From an uncultured Lachnospiraceae bacterium (GTDB taxonomy: Bacteria; Bacillota; Clostridia; Lachnospirales; Lachnospiraceae): 64,000 nucleotides of DNA. Under the pieces are notes generated by a model. It was given only the letters and a program-made list of their open reading frames with translations. It was not told the DNA's origin and did not search any database. Both the position numbers and the translations under genes were made by a program. Shown here piece by piece: positions 9,148 to 17,334 of the stretch (position 1 is the stretch's first letter; each line of letters begins with the position of its first letter). Location of the stretch: positions 22,276 to 86,275 of the forward strand of contig CAJUSK010000020.1 in assembly GCA_910589075.1 (NCBI GenBank), given 5' to 3'.

Positions 9148-9703
9148 CAGGATCGTGGTATTGCATGGCGTATTGGCAGGAGTACTGTCTACTGCCCGCT
9201 CATTTCTTTTTGAACGGGCGTACTGCCTGGTCATATTAGTGTTGACGCCGCTTTCATCAAAAAACACCAGGTTACTTGCATCGTTCTCCGGTATATGTTT
9301 TTTTCATGCCTGTCTTTTGTTGTGCACATCGGGGACGCTCCTGTTCCGAAGCGTGGAGAGACTTCTTTTTGAAAACGTATCCGAGTTTCAGGGTGGCTTT
9401 ACGGACGGTTTCATCGCTTACCTGCAGTTGGAGTTTTTCCCGTATCTCATGGATCGTGATATCCGACTGTGCCTGTATCAGCTGGTCAATATCCTGAAGG
9501 TCGCTTTGGTTCAGGGCAGGTTTACGGCCACGCAGAGAGACCCTGGTTTCAACGGAACCAGTTTCCCGCATTCTTTTTTCCGGGCGGCAGACAGTACTGG
9601 TATTTACAGAAAAGCATTCTGAGACTTCTTTGGTATTGTCTGTTTTGTTCCAGGCATCAATAAGCAGTTTTCGTGCTTCATTATGCAGCATAGTAATCAC
9701 CAC
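9148..9703 (-). pseudogene. IS630-family transposase, truncated and frameshifted
   Basis: The first part (minus strand from 9703) encodes 143 residues with an IS630-type helix-turn-helix pair: ARKLLIDAWNKTDNTKEVSECFSV and later DIHEIREKL-like, SDETVRKATLKLGYVFKKKS. The frame ends 11 residues after a run of seven A's (coding strand, about 9297-9303). In the +1 frame the sequence continues KKHIPENDASNLVFFDESGVN, the start of the DDE catalytic domain with its first aspartate. That frame loses family resemblance at about 9148, so the remaining catalytic residues are absent. The element is a dead fragment abutting the last polysaccharide gene. Confidence 0.8.
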
Positions 9704-9733
9704 TTGACTCTATCATAAACTCTATGTCAAGTG
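9701..9733. repeat. 8-bp inverted repeat beside the IS630 remnant
   Basis: CACTTGAC and GTCAAGTG are perfect inverted arms separated by 17 bp, just upstream of the transposase start. It may be the outer end of the element or an operator in its promoter region; the matching end on the other side has been lost. Confidence 0.4.
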
Positions 9734-9757
9734 AATGCAGGATTGCGATAGATGTCT

Positions 9758-10303
9758 ATGCTGGCGGGGACGGCTCACTATGAACAGTGGGAGAAAATCC
9801 ACAATCTGAAACAGGCGGTAAAGACTATGAACTTCCTCGCTAAAAACAAGATTGAGCAGCGCACCGATTTGCTCACCCGGATAGAGGAAATGCCACGGCA
9901 AGCGAAAAGGCGGGGGATAGTCTAAAAGAAGTGGAAAAGCGTCTTTCGGCCATAGCGTTGCTCATTAAGAACGTCGTTACCTGCCAAAAGACAAAGCCTC
10001 TCTATGAAGCCAATCGAAAAGCCCGGAATAAGGAGAAATACCAGGCAGAGCATGAACGAGGTATTATTCTCCATGAAGCAGCGGCAAAAGCACTAAAGGC
10101 GGCGCAGATCGGCGGCAGGCTCTCCAGCGTCCCCGTCCTGCAAACAGAGTATGAAAAGCTGCAAGCGCAAAAAAAGCCTTTATGCGGACTATGGCAAGCT
10201 GAAAAAAACGGTACAGGAGTATGATGTTATCAAGCGGAACATTGACAATATTTTACAGGCAGAGAAGCAGCCAGAAGGGGAGAGGGAAACAAAGTACAGA
10301 TAA
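9758..10303 (+). pseudogene. Relaxase (mobilization nuclease) C-terminal remnant with frameshifts
   Basis: Three overlapping frames read as one protein tail. From ATG 9758: AHYEQWEKIHNLKQAVKTMN to a stop at 9923. The next frame, shifted near 9895, gives SEKAGDSLKEVEKRLSAIAL and continues to about 10170. A third frame gives KSLYADYGKLKKTVQEYDVI and ends at 10301. The lysine/glutamate-rich helical pattern with paired KKL...Y motifs is that of the C-terminus of relaxases of Clostridial conjugative elements, following the endonuclease domain. The N-terminal two thirds are missing, probably displaced by the IS630 insertion. Non-functional; it marks the island as former conjugative-element DNA. Confidence 0.7.
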
Positions 10304-10333
10304 ATAAATTTACATATTAAATTTTTCGGGGTA

Positions 10334-10362
10334 TTGACATATTTGCAGGGCTTGCGTATAAT
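10334..10362 (+). promoter_or_regulatory. Sigma-A promoter of the type III antitoxin RNA
   Basis: TTGACA at 10334-10339 and TATAAT at 10357-10362 with exactly 17 bp between them, a consensus vegetative promoter. Start would be near 10369. The first transcribed bases fold as AGGTAG-GGAA-CTACCT (10372-10387), a short stem closed by a GNRA-type tetraloop, just before the repeats. Confidence 0.8.
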
Positions 10363-10395
10363 AATATTAATAGGTAGGGAACTACCTTAAAAGTA

Positions 10396-10477
10396 GTTCG
10401 CTCCCGGTCATGCGGATAACAAATAGACCGTGTAAACGTGGTTCGCTCCCGGTCATGCGAATAATAAATAGGCCGTG
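10396..10477 (+). ncRNA. Type III antitoxin RNA: two 37-bp tandem repeats (CptI/ToxI-like)
   Basis: Two copies of a 37-bp unit starting GTTCGCTCCCGGTCATGCG lie at 10396-10432 and 10441-10477; they differ at three positions and repeat with a 45-bp period. In type III toxin-antitoxin loci a short tandem-repeat RNA upstream of the toxin gene is cut by the toxin into units that bind and inhibit it; the Clostridial CptIN type typically has about two repeats of this length. The array has its own promoter upstream and a hairpin downstream, the canonical order. There are too few repeats and no cas genes, so CRISPR is excluded. Confidence 0.8.
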
Positions 10478-10485
10478 AAAAGGTT

Positions 10486-10521
10486 TTTAAGCCTCTTGCC
10501 CTAAAAGGCAGGGGGCTTAAA
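10486..10521 (+). terminator. Hairpin between antitoxin repeats and toxin gene
   Basis: TTTAAGCCTCTTGCC (10486-10500), loop CTAAAA, GGCAGGGGGCTTAAA (10507-10521) pair over 15 positions including G-U pairs. In ToxIN-type loci a leaky terminator at this place makes antitoxin RNA exceed toxin mRNA. There is no long T-run after it, consistent with partial read-through. Confidence 0.65.
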
Positions 10522-10544
10522 TTGTATAGGGAGAAAAGCCTCTT

Positions 10545-11039
10545 ATGGAAATTATGACAGGAAGCCTATATTTTGTATCAGATGATTTTTTTGCAAAGAT
10601 ACAAGACCCATATCTGAAAGTCAATTATGAGGAAACAAAGCGCCCGCACTACTTTGCTTTTAGAGATAGCCAAACGGGGTTATATTGGTTAGTTCCATGC
10701 AGTTCAAAGATAGAAAAGTTTGAACGTCTGGTACAGAAAAAGCAGGAGCAGCATAAACCGACAGACATAATTAAGATTGTGAAAGTCTTTGACCGTAAAA
10801 CAGTGCTCCTCTTTCAAGATATGTTTCCTGTGATCTCAAAATATATAGACGGTCAGTATATCAAAGGCGGTCAGTCTGTAAGGATTGCAGACCCTAAACT
10901 GATACAGGAATTGGAAAAAAATGCACGAAAAGTAATCAATCTTTTACATAGAGGGGTACGTTTTACACCAACCCAGCCGAATATCATTAAAATTGAGAAA
11001 ATTATGCTAGAGGAATTGCGAGGTACGGAAGAAAAATAA
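10545..11039 (+). CDS. Type III toxin, ToxN/AbiQ-family (CptN-like) endoribonuclease
   Basis: 164 residues. Features of the ToxN/AbiQ fold: N-terminal LYFVSDDFFAKI, then KRPHYFAF, and YWLVPCSSKIEKFERL with the serine pair where family members have PLSS. A long C-terminal helix (LIQELEKNARKVINLLHRGV) follows. Family members are site-specific RNases that arrest growth, often on phage infection, unless bound by their repeat RNA. The promoter-repeats-hairpin-toxin layout immediately upstream supports the call strongly. The gene looks intact, unlike everything else in this island. An internal ATG at 10554 is an alternative start. Confidence 0.82.
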   Translation: MEIMTGSLYFVSDDFFAKIQDPYLKVNYEETKRPHYFAFRDSQTGLYWLVPCSSKIEKFERLVQKKQEQHKPTDIIKIVKVFDRKTVLLFQDMFPVISKYIDGQYIKGGQSVRIADPKLIQELEKNARKVINLLHRGVRFTPTQPNIIKIEKIMLEELRGTEEK

Positions 11040-11063
11040 TTATGAAAAAGTGGAATTTTAACA

Positions 11064-11186
11064 GTGAGAGAAAAGCATAATGAATGTGTCGCACGTCGCC
11101 CGGATTGTGTAACGGAGATTCGCAGAGGGAATAACTTACTTGTGGATTCTGGCTGTTATAAGCAGAATACGACAGTAACAGTCTGA
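11064..11186 (+). pseudogene. TnpW-like transposon protein remnant
   Basis: From GTG 11064, 40 residues end at TGA 11184. RPDCVTEIRRGNNLLVDSGC resembles the core of TnpW, a small accessory protein of Clostridial Tn4451/CTn-type elements (pattern TEIRIG-x-YxVxGxFK). The conserved tail after this core is missing; the stop is followed in the same frame by the ATPase reading frame. A rearranged fragment, not a working gene. Confidence 0.4.
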
Positions 11187-11252
11187 CGCACAAAATATTC
11201 TCAAAGACAAAATAAAACAGCATTTAATGATATCTTTGTTCGTAATTTATAT

Positions 11253-12725
11253 TTGGATGAATTATTAAGTCCCAATGTATATTTTTTGATTGGGGAAAAA
11301 GGTACTGGAAAAACGGCATATGCAACATTTTTAAGCAATAACAACTATAAAGAAACTAAAGCATCCGTCTCTTATCTTGCTGCAACTGATTATGAAAAAT
11401 TTTATACATTGAAGAAAAATAAGAACTTAGATTTAACAGGGTACGTTGGAATTTGGAAAGTAATACTGTTGCTTTTATTGGCAAAGAATGTATCAGAACA
11501 GGACAAGGTGGTTTCAATCTTTAATAAAAGCAATATTAGCGATTTAAATTCAGCGATTGATGAATATTATATGAATGCTTTTTCTCCTGAAATTACCAAT
11601 GTTATGAAGATCATGGATGAGAGTGAAATTATAGCAAAACTTATATCAAAATACACAGAGGCAGCAGGAACGGTAGCAAAAAAAATAGAGTTTAGTGAAA
11701 CTAGATTTCAGCATAATTTGTTTTATATTGAAAAAAGTTTTTCCGATGCTATTACAAAATTAAAATTAAATAAAGATATTGTACTTTTTATAGACGGTAT
11801 AGATATAAGGCCAGACATAATACCTTATATAGATTATATTGAATGTATTAAAGGATTGGTTAATGCTACGTGGACTCTAAATACAGGTCTTTTTCATAAG
11901 GGGAAAGATTCAAAGGGACTTTTTAAAATAGTATTGCTTCTTAGACCAGATATTTTTAATTCACTAAATTTACAAAATGCAACAAACAAGTTACTTGATA
12001 ACTCTGTTTTTTTAGATTGGAGAACAACGTATCAAACATACAAAAAATCATATTTATATGAGGTCGCAAAAAAACTTCTATCATATCAGCAAGCTTGTAA
12101 TGAAGAAGATATTTTTGAATGCTATTTTCCCTGGGAAATAGCGTCAACTAATCCCGAACGTGAATGTGATACTGCATTTATGGAATTTTTAAAAATATCT
12201 TTATCTCGTCCAAGGGATATTCTTGTAATTATGCAATATATGCAACGAATAATGAAAAAAGATAATTTGGGAGATGGTAAGTTCTTTAGCAAGGAAGTAT
12301 TTGATAGTAATGAGTTCCAAAATAATTATTCGAAGTATTTTATGAGTTCTTTGAAAGATCAACTTTCTTTTTATTATTCGAGTGTCGATTTTGAACATTT
12401 TTTGAAATTATTTGACTTTTTCAAAAATGCTGATTTTACTTACGAAGAATATATATCTAATTATGATAAATTCATTGATTACATACTTGAGAATGCGGAG
12501 GAAATACCAGAGTTTATTGATGATAAGCAAAAATTGTTGCAACTTCTCTATGATAGCAATATTATTACAGCTATTGAAATTGATGAAAATGGGAAAAAAT
12601 ATTTTCATTTTTCATATAGAGAAAAAGATAGTGCGAATATTAACCCTAAGGTATGGATAGGAGATAATATATCGTATCGTTTTCATTATGGACTGTATAA
12701 AAAAACAAAAATGGGACGATATTAA
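11253..12725 (+). CDS. P-loop ATPase (Sll1717-like), AT-rich, start codon apparently lost
   Basis: 490 residues if TTG 11253 is used. Walker A is at FLIGEKGTGKTAYA (residues ~11-24) and a Walker B-like strand at DIVLFIDGIDIRPD (~178). The layout resembles the Sll1717-type P-loop ATPases often found in defence islands. The in-frame sequence upstream of TTG (11187-11252, TAFNDIFVRNLYLDELL) also looks like the family's N-terminus, but there is no ATG, GTG or ribosome site before the stop at 11184. The gene is thus probably 5'-damaged and poorly or not translated. Base composition is far more AT-rich than the flanking chromosome, indicating transfer. Function beyond ATP hydrolysis is not predictable. 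Confidence 0.55.
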   Translation: MDELLSPNVYFLIGEKGTGKTAYATFLSNNNYKETKASVSYLAATDYEKFYTLKKNKNLDLTGYVGIWKVILLLLLAKNVSEQDKVVSIFNKSNISDLNSAIDEYYMNAFSPEITNVMKIMDESEIIAKLISKYTEAAGTVAKKIEFSETRFQHNLFYIEKSFSDAITKLKLNKDIVLFIDGIDIRPDIIPYIDYIECIKGLVNATWTLNTGLFHKGKDSKGLFKIVLLLRPDIFNSLNLQNATNKLLDNSVFLDWRTTYQTYKKSYLYEVAKKLLSYQQACNEEDIFECYFPWEIASTNPERECDTAFMEFLKISLSRPRDILVIMQYMQRIMKKDNLGDGKFFSKEVFDSNEFQNNYSKYFMSSLKDQLSFYYSSVDFEHFLKLFDFFKNADFTYEEYISNYDKFIDYILENAEEIPEFIDDKQKLLQLLYDSNIITAIEIDENGKKYFHFSYREKDSANINPKVWIGDNISYRFHYGLYKKTKMGRY

Positions 12726-12992
12726 AAAACGGGACGCGGCAGCTATCAGACAGCCACCGCGCTGACGGACAGGGCGAGATTTTTCAAAGAGAGCAAGGAG
12801 GGAATCAAGATTATGTGCCGTGCTATGGAAGATATGAAGAATCAGACATTGAAAGAAGGAATAATCAATTCCGCGAAGAGAATATTGGCAGATGGGATTT
12901 TGACACTTGAAAAAATTGCGGAATACGCAGGACTTCCACTTGACGAAATGAAAAAACTGAAAGCAGAGCAGACAGCATAGTAAAACCGTAGA
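12726..12992 (+). pseudogene. C-terminal remnant of an Rpn-type nuclease/transposase-like protein
   Basis: Directly after the ATPase stop and in the same frame, the sequence reads SYQTATALTDRARFFKESKE, then GIKIMCRAMEDMKNQTLKEG and a helix-turn-helix-like ending (LTLEKIAEYAGLPLDEMKKL), stopping at TAG 12990. This resembles the C-terminus of PD-(D/E)XK nuclease family (Rpn/'putative transposase') proteins of gut Clostridia. No catalytic part precedes it. An internal ATG at 12813 could start a 59-residue peptide. Identification is by pattern only. Confidence 0.4.
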
Positions 12993-13030
12993 CCAGGAAT
13001 CTAAAAACAGGTTTCTGGCCTTATTTTTTG
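12993..13030 (+). terminator. Probable terminator at the right edge of the island
   Basis: CCAGGAA (12994-13000) can pair with TTTCTGG (13013-13019), followed by CCTTATTTTTT. The stem is imperfect but the T-run is good. Confidence 0.45.
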
Positions 13031-13462
13031 CTCTGAAATGTAAATTTTTGAATTTGATTAAAAAGAAAAAGTCCTTTACAAAACGTCGCTGGCAAAACGG
13101 AAAATCTGTTCTTATTTCATATGGCGCAAGATTGGATTCCTTCGATATTGCGAAGTTTGAGAGACTATGAGCTATGAAGAGCTGGGACTGGATACTCTGG
13201 GGAATGAAAGGACGCCCCCTTTTCTTCTTGATCAGCGACAACACCGACCATTTTGTCGTGGCACTCGCCTTCTGGCAGATGTTCAACCTTCTGTGCGAGC
13301 GGGTCCACAGCAAAAACGGGAGCCGTCTGACTGTATATAGATTTCGGGACAATTTGCAACTCACCCACCCCAATTTCTCCCCATATTTTGTAAAAAGAAC
13401 ATGCCATAATGCAAAATATGTGATATACTACCAACAGAAATTAACGATGAGGAGTACAGAAC
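13031..13462. other. Non-assigned stretch between mobile island and glnS
   Basis: The first ~110 bp are AT-rich like the island; from about 13150 composition returns to that of the chromosome. Open frames exist on both strands (minus 13165-13434, 89 residues; plus from 13174), but neither has a ribosome site or a recognisable motif, and the plus one runs into glnS in another frame. TATACT at 13424-13429 is a plausible -10 box for glnS with a weak -35. Confidence 0.4.
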
Positions 13463-15196
13463 ATGGCAGATACAGAAAGTTTCAAGCAGGCAGAACAGAT
13501 GAAACAGGCAGACCTGGCAGAACAGGAACCTGTTTCCAGGAATTTTATTGAGCAGATGATAGATAAAGATCTGGCAGAGGGAGTGTATGACTGTGTGCAT
13601 ACCCGTTTTCCACCGGAGCCCAACGGGTATCTTCACATCGGACATGCCAAAAGCATTCTGTTAAATTACGGACTGGCCAGGAAATATGGCGGCAAATTTA
13701 ACATGCGCTTTGACGATACAAATCCGACAAAAGAAAAAACAGAGTTTGTGGAGTCCATTAAAAGTGATATTCAGTGGCTGGGAGCGGACTGGGAAGACCG
13801 GCTGTTCTTCGCTTCTGATTATTTTGATATAATGTATGACTGCGCAGTGAAGCTGATACAGAAGGGAAAAGCCTATGTGTCCGATTTGTCTGCGGACGAG
13901 ATCCGTGAATACAGAGGTACATTGACAGAGCCGGGCAGGGAGGATCCAGGCGCTGGCAGAAGCGTGGAAGAGAACCTGACACTGTTTCGGCAGATGAGAG
14001 AGGGCGTATTTGAGGACGGTTCCAAAGTATTGCGGGCGAGAATCGATATGGCATCCCCCAATATCAATATGCGTGATCCGGTTATCTACCGGGTTGCCCA
14101 TATGACCCATCACAATACCGGGGATACATGGTGTATCTACCCCATGTATGATTTTGCCCATCCCATTGAGGATGCGGTGGAAGGGATTACCCATTCTATC
14201 TGTACACTGGAGTTTGAAGACCATCGGCCTTTGTATGACTGGGTGGTGAGAGAACTGGAATATCCCCATCCGCCCAGGCAGATCGAATTTGCAAAACTGT
14301 ATTTGACCAATGTGGTCACCGGCAAGCGGTATATTAAAAAACTGGTAGAGGATGGCATTGTGGACGGCTGGGATGATCCCCGGCTGGTTTCCATCGCAGC
14401 CCTGAGAAGAAGAGGGTTCACACCAGAGTCCATCCGTAAGTTTGTGGAACTGTGCGGCGTTTCCAAAAGCAATTCGTCCGTGGATTATGCTATGCTGGAA
14501 TACTGCATCCGTGAAGATTTGAAGATGAGCCGTCCCAGGATGATGGCTGTACTGGATCCGGTGAAACTGATTATAGACAACTATCCGGAAGGAGAGAGCG
14601 AACTTCTGGAAGTAGCCAACAATCTGGAAAATGAAGCGCTGGGAAGCCGTCAGGTGCCTTTTGAAAGAGAGCTTTATATTGAACGCGATGATTTTATGGA
14701 AGAGCCTCCACGGAAATATTTCCGTCTGTATCCGGGGAATGAAGTGCGACTGATGCATGCATATTTTGTTACCTGCATCGGCTGTGTGAAAGATGAAACC
14801 GGCAGGATTACGGAAGTACACTGTACCTATGATCCGGAGACAAAGTGTGGCGGTGGTTTCACAGGACGTAAAGTGAAAGGCACCATACATTGGGTACCGG
14901 CATCGGAGGCAGTGAAAGCCCAGGTACGGCTCTATGAAAATATCATTGATGAGGAAAAAGGGGTTTATAATGAGGACGGCAGCCTGAATCTGAATCCGGA
15001 TTCACTTAAAATAATGAAAGACTGTTTTCTGGAACCGGCCCTTGGGCAGGCGAAGCCGGAAGAACGGTTCCAGTTTGTACGTCAGGGATTTTTCTGTGTG
15101 GACTCAAAAGACTCTAAAGAAGGAGCGCTTGTATTTAACAGGATTGTATCCCTCAAGAGTTCCTATGTATTGCCAAAACAGGAGGGAAAAGCATGA
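13463..15196 (+). CDS. glnS: Glutaminyl-tRNA synthetase
   Basis: 577 residues; ATG preceded by GAGGAG. Charges tRNA-Gln with glutamine using ATP. Class I synthetase: FPPEPNGYLHIGHAKS (HIGH motif, residues ~56-62), RFDDTNP, IYPMYDFAHPIEDAVEGITH for tRNA/ATP binding, and the second class I motif in the divergent form VVTGKRYIKK near residue 284. The anticodon-binding beta-barrels occupy residues ~340-570. Length is normal for bacterial GlnRS. GlnRS rather than GluRS is indicated by the FPPEPNGYLHIGHAKS and YDFAHPIEDA forms. The next gene overlaps the stop by four bases (ATGA), so they are translationally coupled. Many Firmicutes lack GlnRS and use GatCAB. Confidence 0.93.
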   Translation: MADTESFKQAEQMKQADLAEQEPVSRNFIEQMIDKDLAEGVYDCVHTRFPPEPNGYLHIGHAKSILLNYGLARKYGGKFNMRFDDTNPTKEKTEFVESIKSDIQWLGADWEDRLFFASDYFDIMYDCAVKLIQKGKAYVSDLSADEIREYRGTLTEPGREDPGAGRSVEENLTLFRQMREGVFEDGSKVLRARIDMASPNINMRDPVIYRVAHMTHHNTGDTWCIYPMYDFAHPIEDAVEGITHSICTLEFEDHRPLYDWVVRELEYPHPPRQIEFAKLYLTNVVTGKRYIKKLVEDGIVDGWDDPRLVSIAALRRRGFTPESIRKFVELCGVSKSNSSVDYAMLEYCIREDLKMSRPRMMAVLDPVKLIIDNYPEGESELLEVANNLENEALGSRQVPFERELYIERDDFMEEPPRKYFRLYPGNEVRLMHAYFVTCIGCVKDETGRITEVHCTYDPETKCGGGFTGRKVKGTIHWVPASEAVKAQVRLYENIIDEEKGVYNEDGSLNLNPDSLKIMKDCFLEPALGQAKPEERFQFVRQGFFCVDSKDSKEGALVFNRIVSLKSSYVLPKQEGKA

Positions 15197-15933
15197 CAGA
15201 GGTGTCAACAGCAGGCGGATGTCCGTCTGATGCGGAATTTGTATTTGGGAAAAAGTGGACCTGTCCCATTTGCGGGAAAGATTTTAAAAATCCCACAGTC
15301 AAATCGTCAAAGGCAAGGATGATCCGTTCAGACCTGGATTTGCGTCCGGTTTATGAGAAAATCAATCCGCTGAAATATGATGTGGTTTTGTGTCCCCATT
15401 GTGGTTTTACCGCATTGGAACGCTATTTCAAAACCGTGACACAGGTACAGAAACAGTTGATAGAGGAAAAGGTATGCGCGGCCTATAAGCCGCGGGAAGA
15501 AAAAGAGACATTTTCTTATGAAGACAGCTTCCTGCGTTATAAGATGGCGATGATTAACAGCATTGCCAAACAGGCGGATGACAGCGAAAAAGCCTATGTA
15601 TGCCTGCGGGCTGCGTGGATGCTCAGAGCCTGGCGTGAGAGTCTTACGGATGAACCGGAAAAGCAGGAGAAAATAGCCAGACAGGAAGAAGAGTTCCTGA
15701 AAAATGCAAAAGAAGGATTTGCCCAGGCCAACATAAAAGAGGATTATCCAATGTGCGGCATGGATGAATTCACTGTGGATTATCTGCTGGCGGCCCTTTC
15801 TTTCCATTTTGGTGAGAATGAAGCGGCTATGAAGCTGGTATCAGGCATCATCGCCAGCCGGGAAGCCGGCGCCCGGATTAAAGAGCGGGCCAGAGATTTA
15901 AAGGACGAGGTGGTAAAGCAGGCGAAGGACTGA
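15193..15933 (+). CDS. DUF2225 zinc-ribbon protein
   Basis: 246 residues, overlapping glnS by ATGA. Two CxxC pairs that should bind zinc: CPICGKDF (~24-27) and CPHCGF (~67-70), separated by KSSKARMIRSDLDLRPVYE, the DUF2225 hallmark. The rest is helical with TPR-like spacing (AYVCLRAAWMLRAWRESL; VDYLLAALSFHFGENEAAMK). Cytosolic; no signal peptide. Function is not established for the family. The MocR-type regulator gene begins 3 bp after the stop. Confidence 0.8.
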   Translation: MTEVSTAGGCPSDAEFVFGKKWTCPICGKDFKNPTVKSSKARMIRSDLDLRPVYEKINPLKYDVVLCPHCGFTALERYFKTVTQVQKQLIEEKVCAAYKPREEKETFSYEDSFLRYKMAMINSIAKQADDSEKAYVCLRAAWMLRAWRESLTDEPEKQEKIARQEEEFLKNAKEGFAQANIKEDYPMCGMDEFTVDYLLAALSFHFGENEAAMKLVSGIIASREAGARIKERARDLKDEVVKQAKD

Positions 15934-15936
15934 GAG

Positions 15937-17334
15937 ATGATTGAACTGATGATGACGCTGGACAGTCACAGCGGCAGACACTTATATGAACAGATCTATG
16001 ATTATATGAAATCGGAAATCCGGAAGGGGCATCTCCTGTTTGGGGAGAGGCTTCCTTCCACCCGGTTTCTGGCGGAATATCTGCAGGTATCCAGAAGCAC
16101 GGTGGATCTTGCCTATGGACAGCTTTTATCAGAGGGGTATATTGAGTCCCGTCCGTATAAAGGCTTTTTTGTTTGTCAAATGGAAGAATTGTACGACTTG
16201 CAAAATACCATGGAACAGACAACCGCGGACGGGGAGGAAGAGCCAATGCAGTTCCGGTATGATTTTTCTCCCAATGTAGTGGAACTGAGCAGTTTCCCTT
16301 TTGGCACATGGAAGAAGATCACAAAGGAAACATTGATAGATGACCGGAAGGAACTGTTTGCCCTGGGACATCCCCAGGGCGATGGGGAACTGCGCACAAC
16401 CATTTGTCATTACCTCCATACATCCCGTGGCGTAAACTGTACGCCGGAGCAAATTGTAATTGGAGCCGGGAATGACTATCTGTTGTTGCTTCTGGAGAAA
16501 ATTCTGGGCAGGGAGAGAAAGATAGCACTGGAAAATCCCACATATAAAAGAGCTTACCGGATCTTTCAATCCTTTGCCTGGCAGGTAGGGACGGTTCCTA
16601 TGGATACATATGGAATGTGTGTGGATGCATTGTATGAAAGCGGGGCCGATCTCGCCTATGTGATGCCGTCCCACCAGTTTCCCACAGGGATTGTGATGCC
16701 CATAGGCAGACGCCTGGAGCTGTTGAAATGGGCGGCAGGAGAGCCGGGACGTTATCTGATTGAGGATGACTATGACAGTGAGTTCCGCTACCGGGGGAAA
16801 CCGATTCCGTCGCTGCAGGCATCGGATCAGGCGGATCAGGTGATTTATATGGGGACATTTTCCAAAGCCATTGCCCCGGCCATACGAATCAGCTATATGG
16901 TGCTGCCCCGTCGTCTGCTGGAGCGTTACCGGGAGCAGTGTCTGTTTTTTTCCTCCACAGTTTCCCGAATCGATCAGTCTATATTGAATGTATTTATCCG
17001 GGATGGCGCATTTGAACGGCATTTGAATAAAATGCGTAAAATCTATAAAAGCCGGCATGACGTTTTGTTGTCTTCCTGCCGCAGTCTGTTGAAACGTGTT
17101 ACAATATCGGGAGAAAACGGGGGATTGCATTTGATTTTGCATTATCATGGGGAACAGACAGAAAAAGAACTGATCCGCCGGGCGGCGGAAAAAGGAATCC
17201 GGGTGTATGGCATGGCGGATTCCCATATCGGGAGACTGCCAGATGACTGGCAGCCTACATTGATATTAGGATATGCCGGACTTTGTGAAGATGAAATCGA
17301 AACAGGAATCCGACTCTTGTCAGATTGCATCTAA
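15937..17334 (+). CDS. MocR/PdxR-type GntR regulator with aminotransferase-like domain
   Basis: 465 residues. Residues ~10-75 are a GntR winged helix (LYEQIYDYMKSEIRKGHLLF, GERLPSTRFLAEYLQVSRST). From ~100 a fold-type I PLP aminotransferase-like domain follows: VIGAGNDYLLLLLEKILG, the DDYDSEFRYRGKPIPSLQA segment, and the PLP lysine in GTFSKAIAPAIRISYMVLP (~309). Such proteins sense PLP or an amino-acid adduct and commonly activate pdxST or amine-metabolism genes, but none are adjacent, so the target is unknown. Starts 3 bp after the DUF2225 stop. Its last 15 bp overlap the convergent gene on the other strand. Confidence 0.85.
   Translation: MIELMMTLDSHSGRHLYEQIYDYMKSEIRKGHLLFGERLPSTRFLAEYLQVSRSTVDLAYGQLLSEGYIESRPYKGFFVCQMEELYDLQNTMEQTTADGEEEPMQFRYDFSPNVVELSSFPFGTWKKITKETLIDDRKELFALGHPQGDGELRTTICHYLHTSRGVNCTPEQIVIGAGNDYLLLLLEKILGRERKIALENPTYKRAYRIFQSFAWQVGTVPMDTYGMCVDALYESGADLAYVMPSHQFPTGIVMPIGRRLELLKWAAGEPGRYLIEDDYDSEFRYRGKPIPSLQASDQADQVIYMGTFSKAIAPAIRISYMVLPRRLLERYREQCLFFSSTVSRIDQSILNVFIRDGAFERHLNKMRKIYKSRHDVLLSSCRSLLKRVTISGENGGLHLILHYHGEQTEKELIRRAAEKGIRVYGMADSHIGRLPDDWQPTLILGYAGLCEDEIETGIRLLSDCI

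Noticed and set aside
10396..10477. Two spaced repeats that could be a minimal CRISPR array
   Set aside because: Only two units with an 8-bp gap, no spacer-length sequence and no cas gene; the promoter, hairpin and toxin gene fit a type III antitoxin.
13165..13434. 89-codon minus-strand open frame before glnS
   Set aside because: No ribosome site and no recognisable motif; open frames overlap on both strands.
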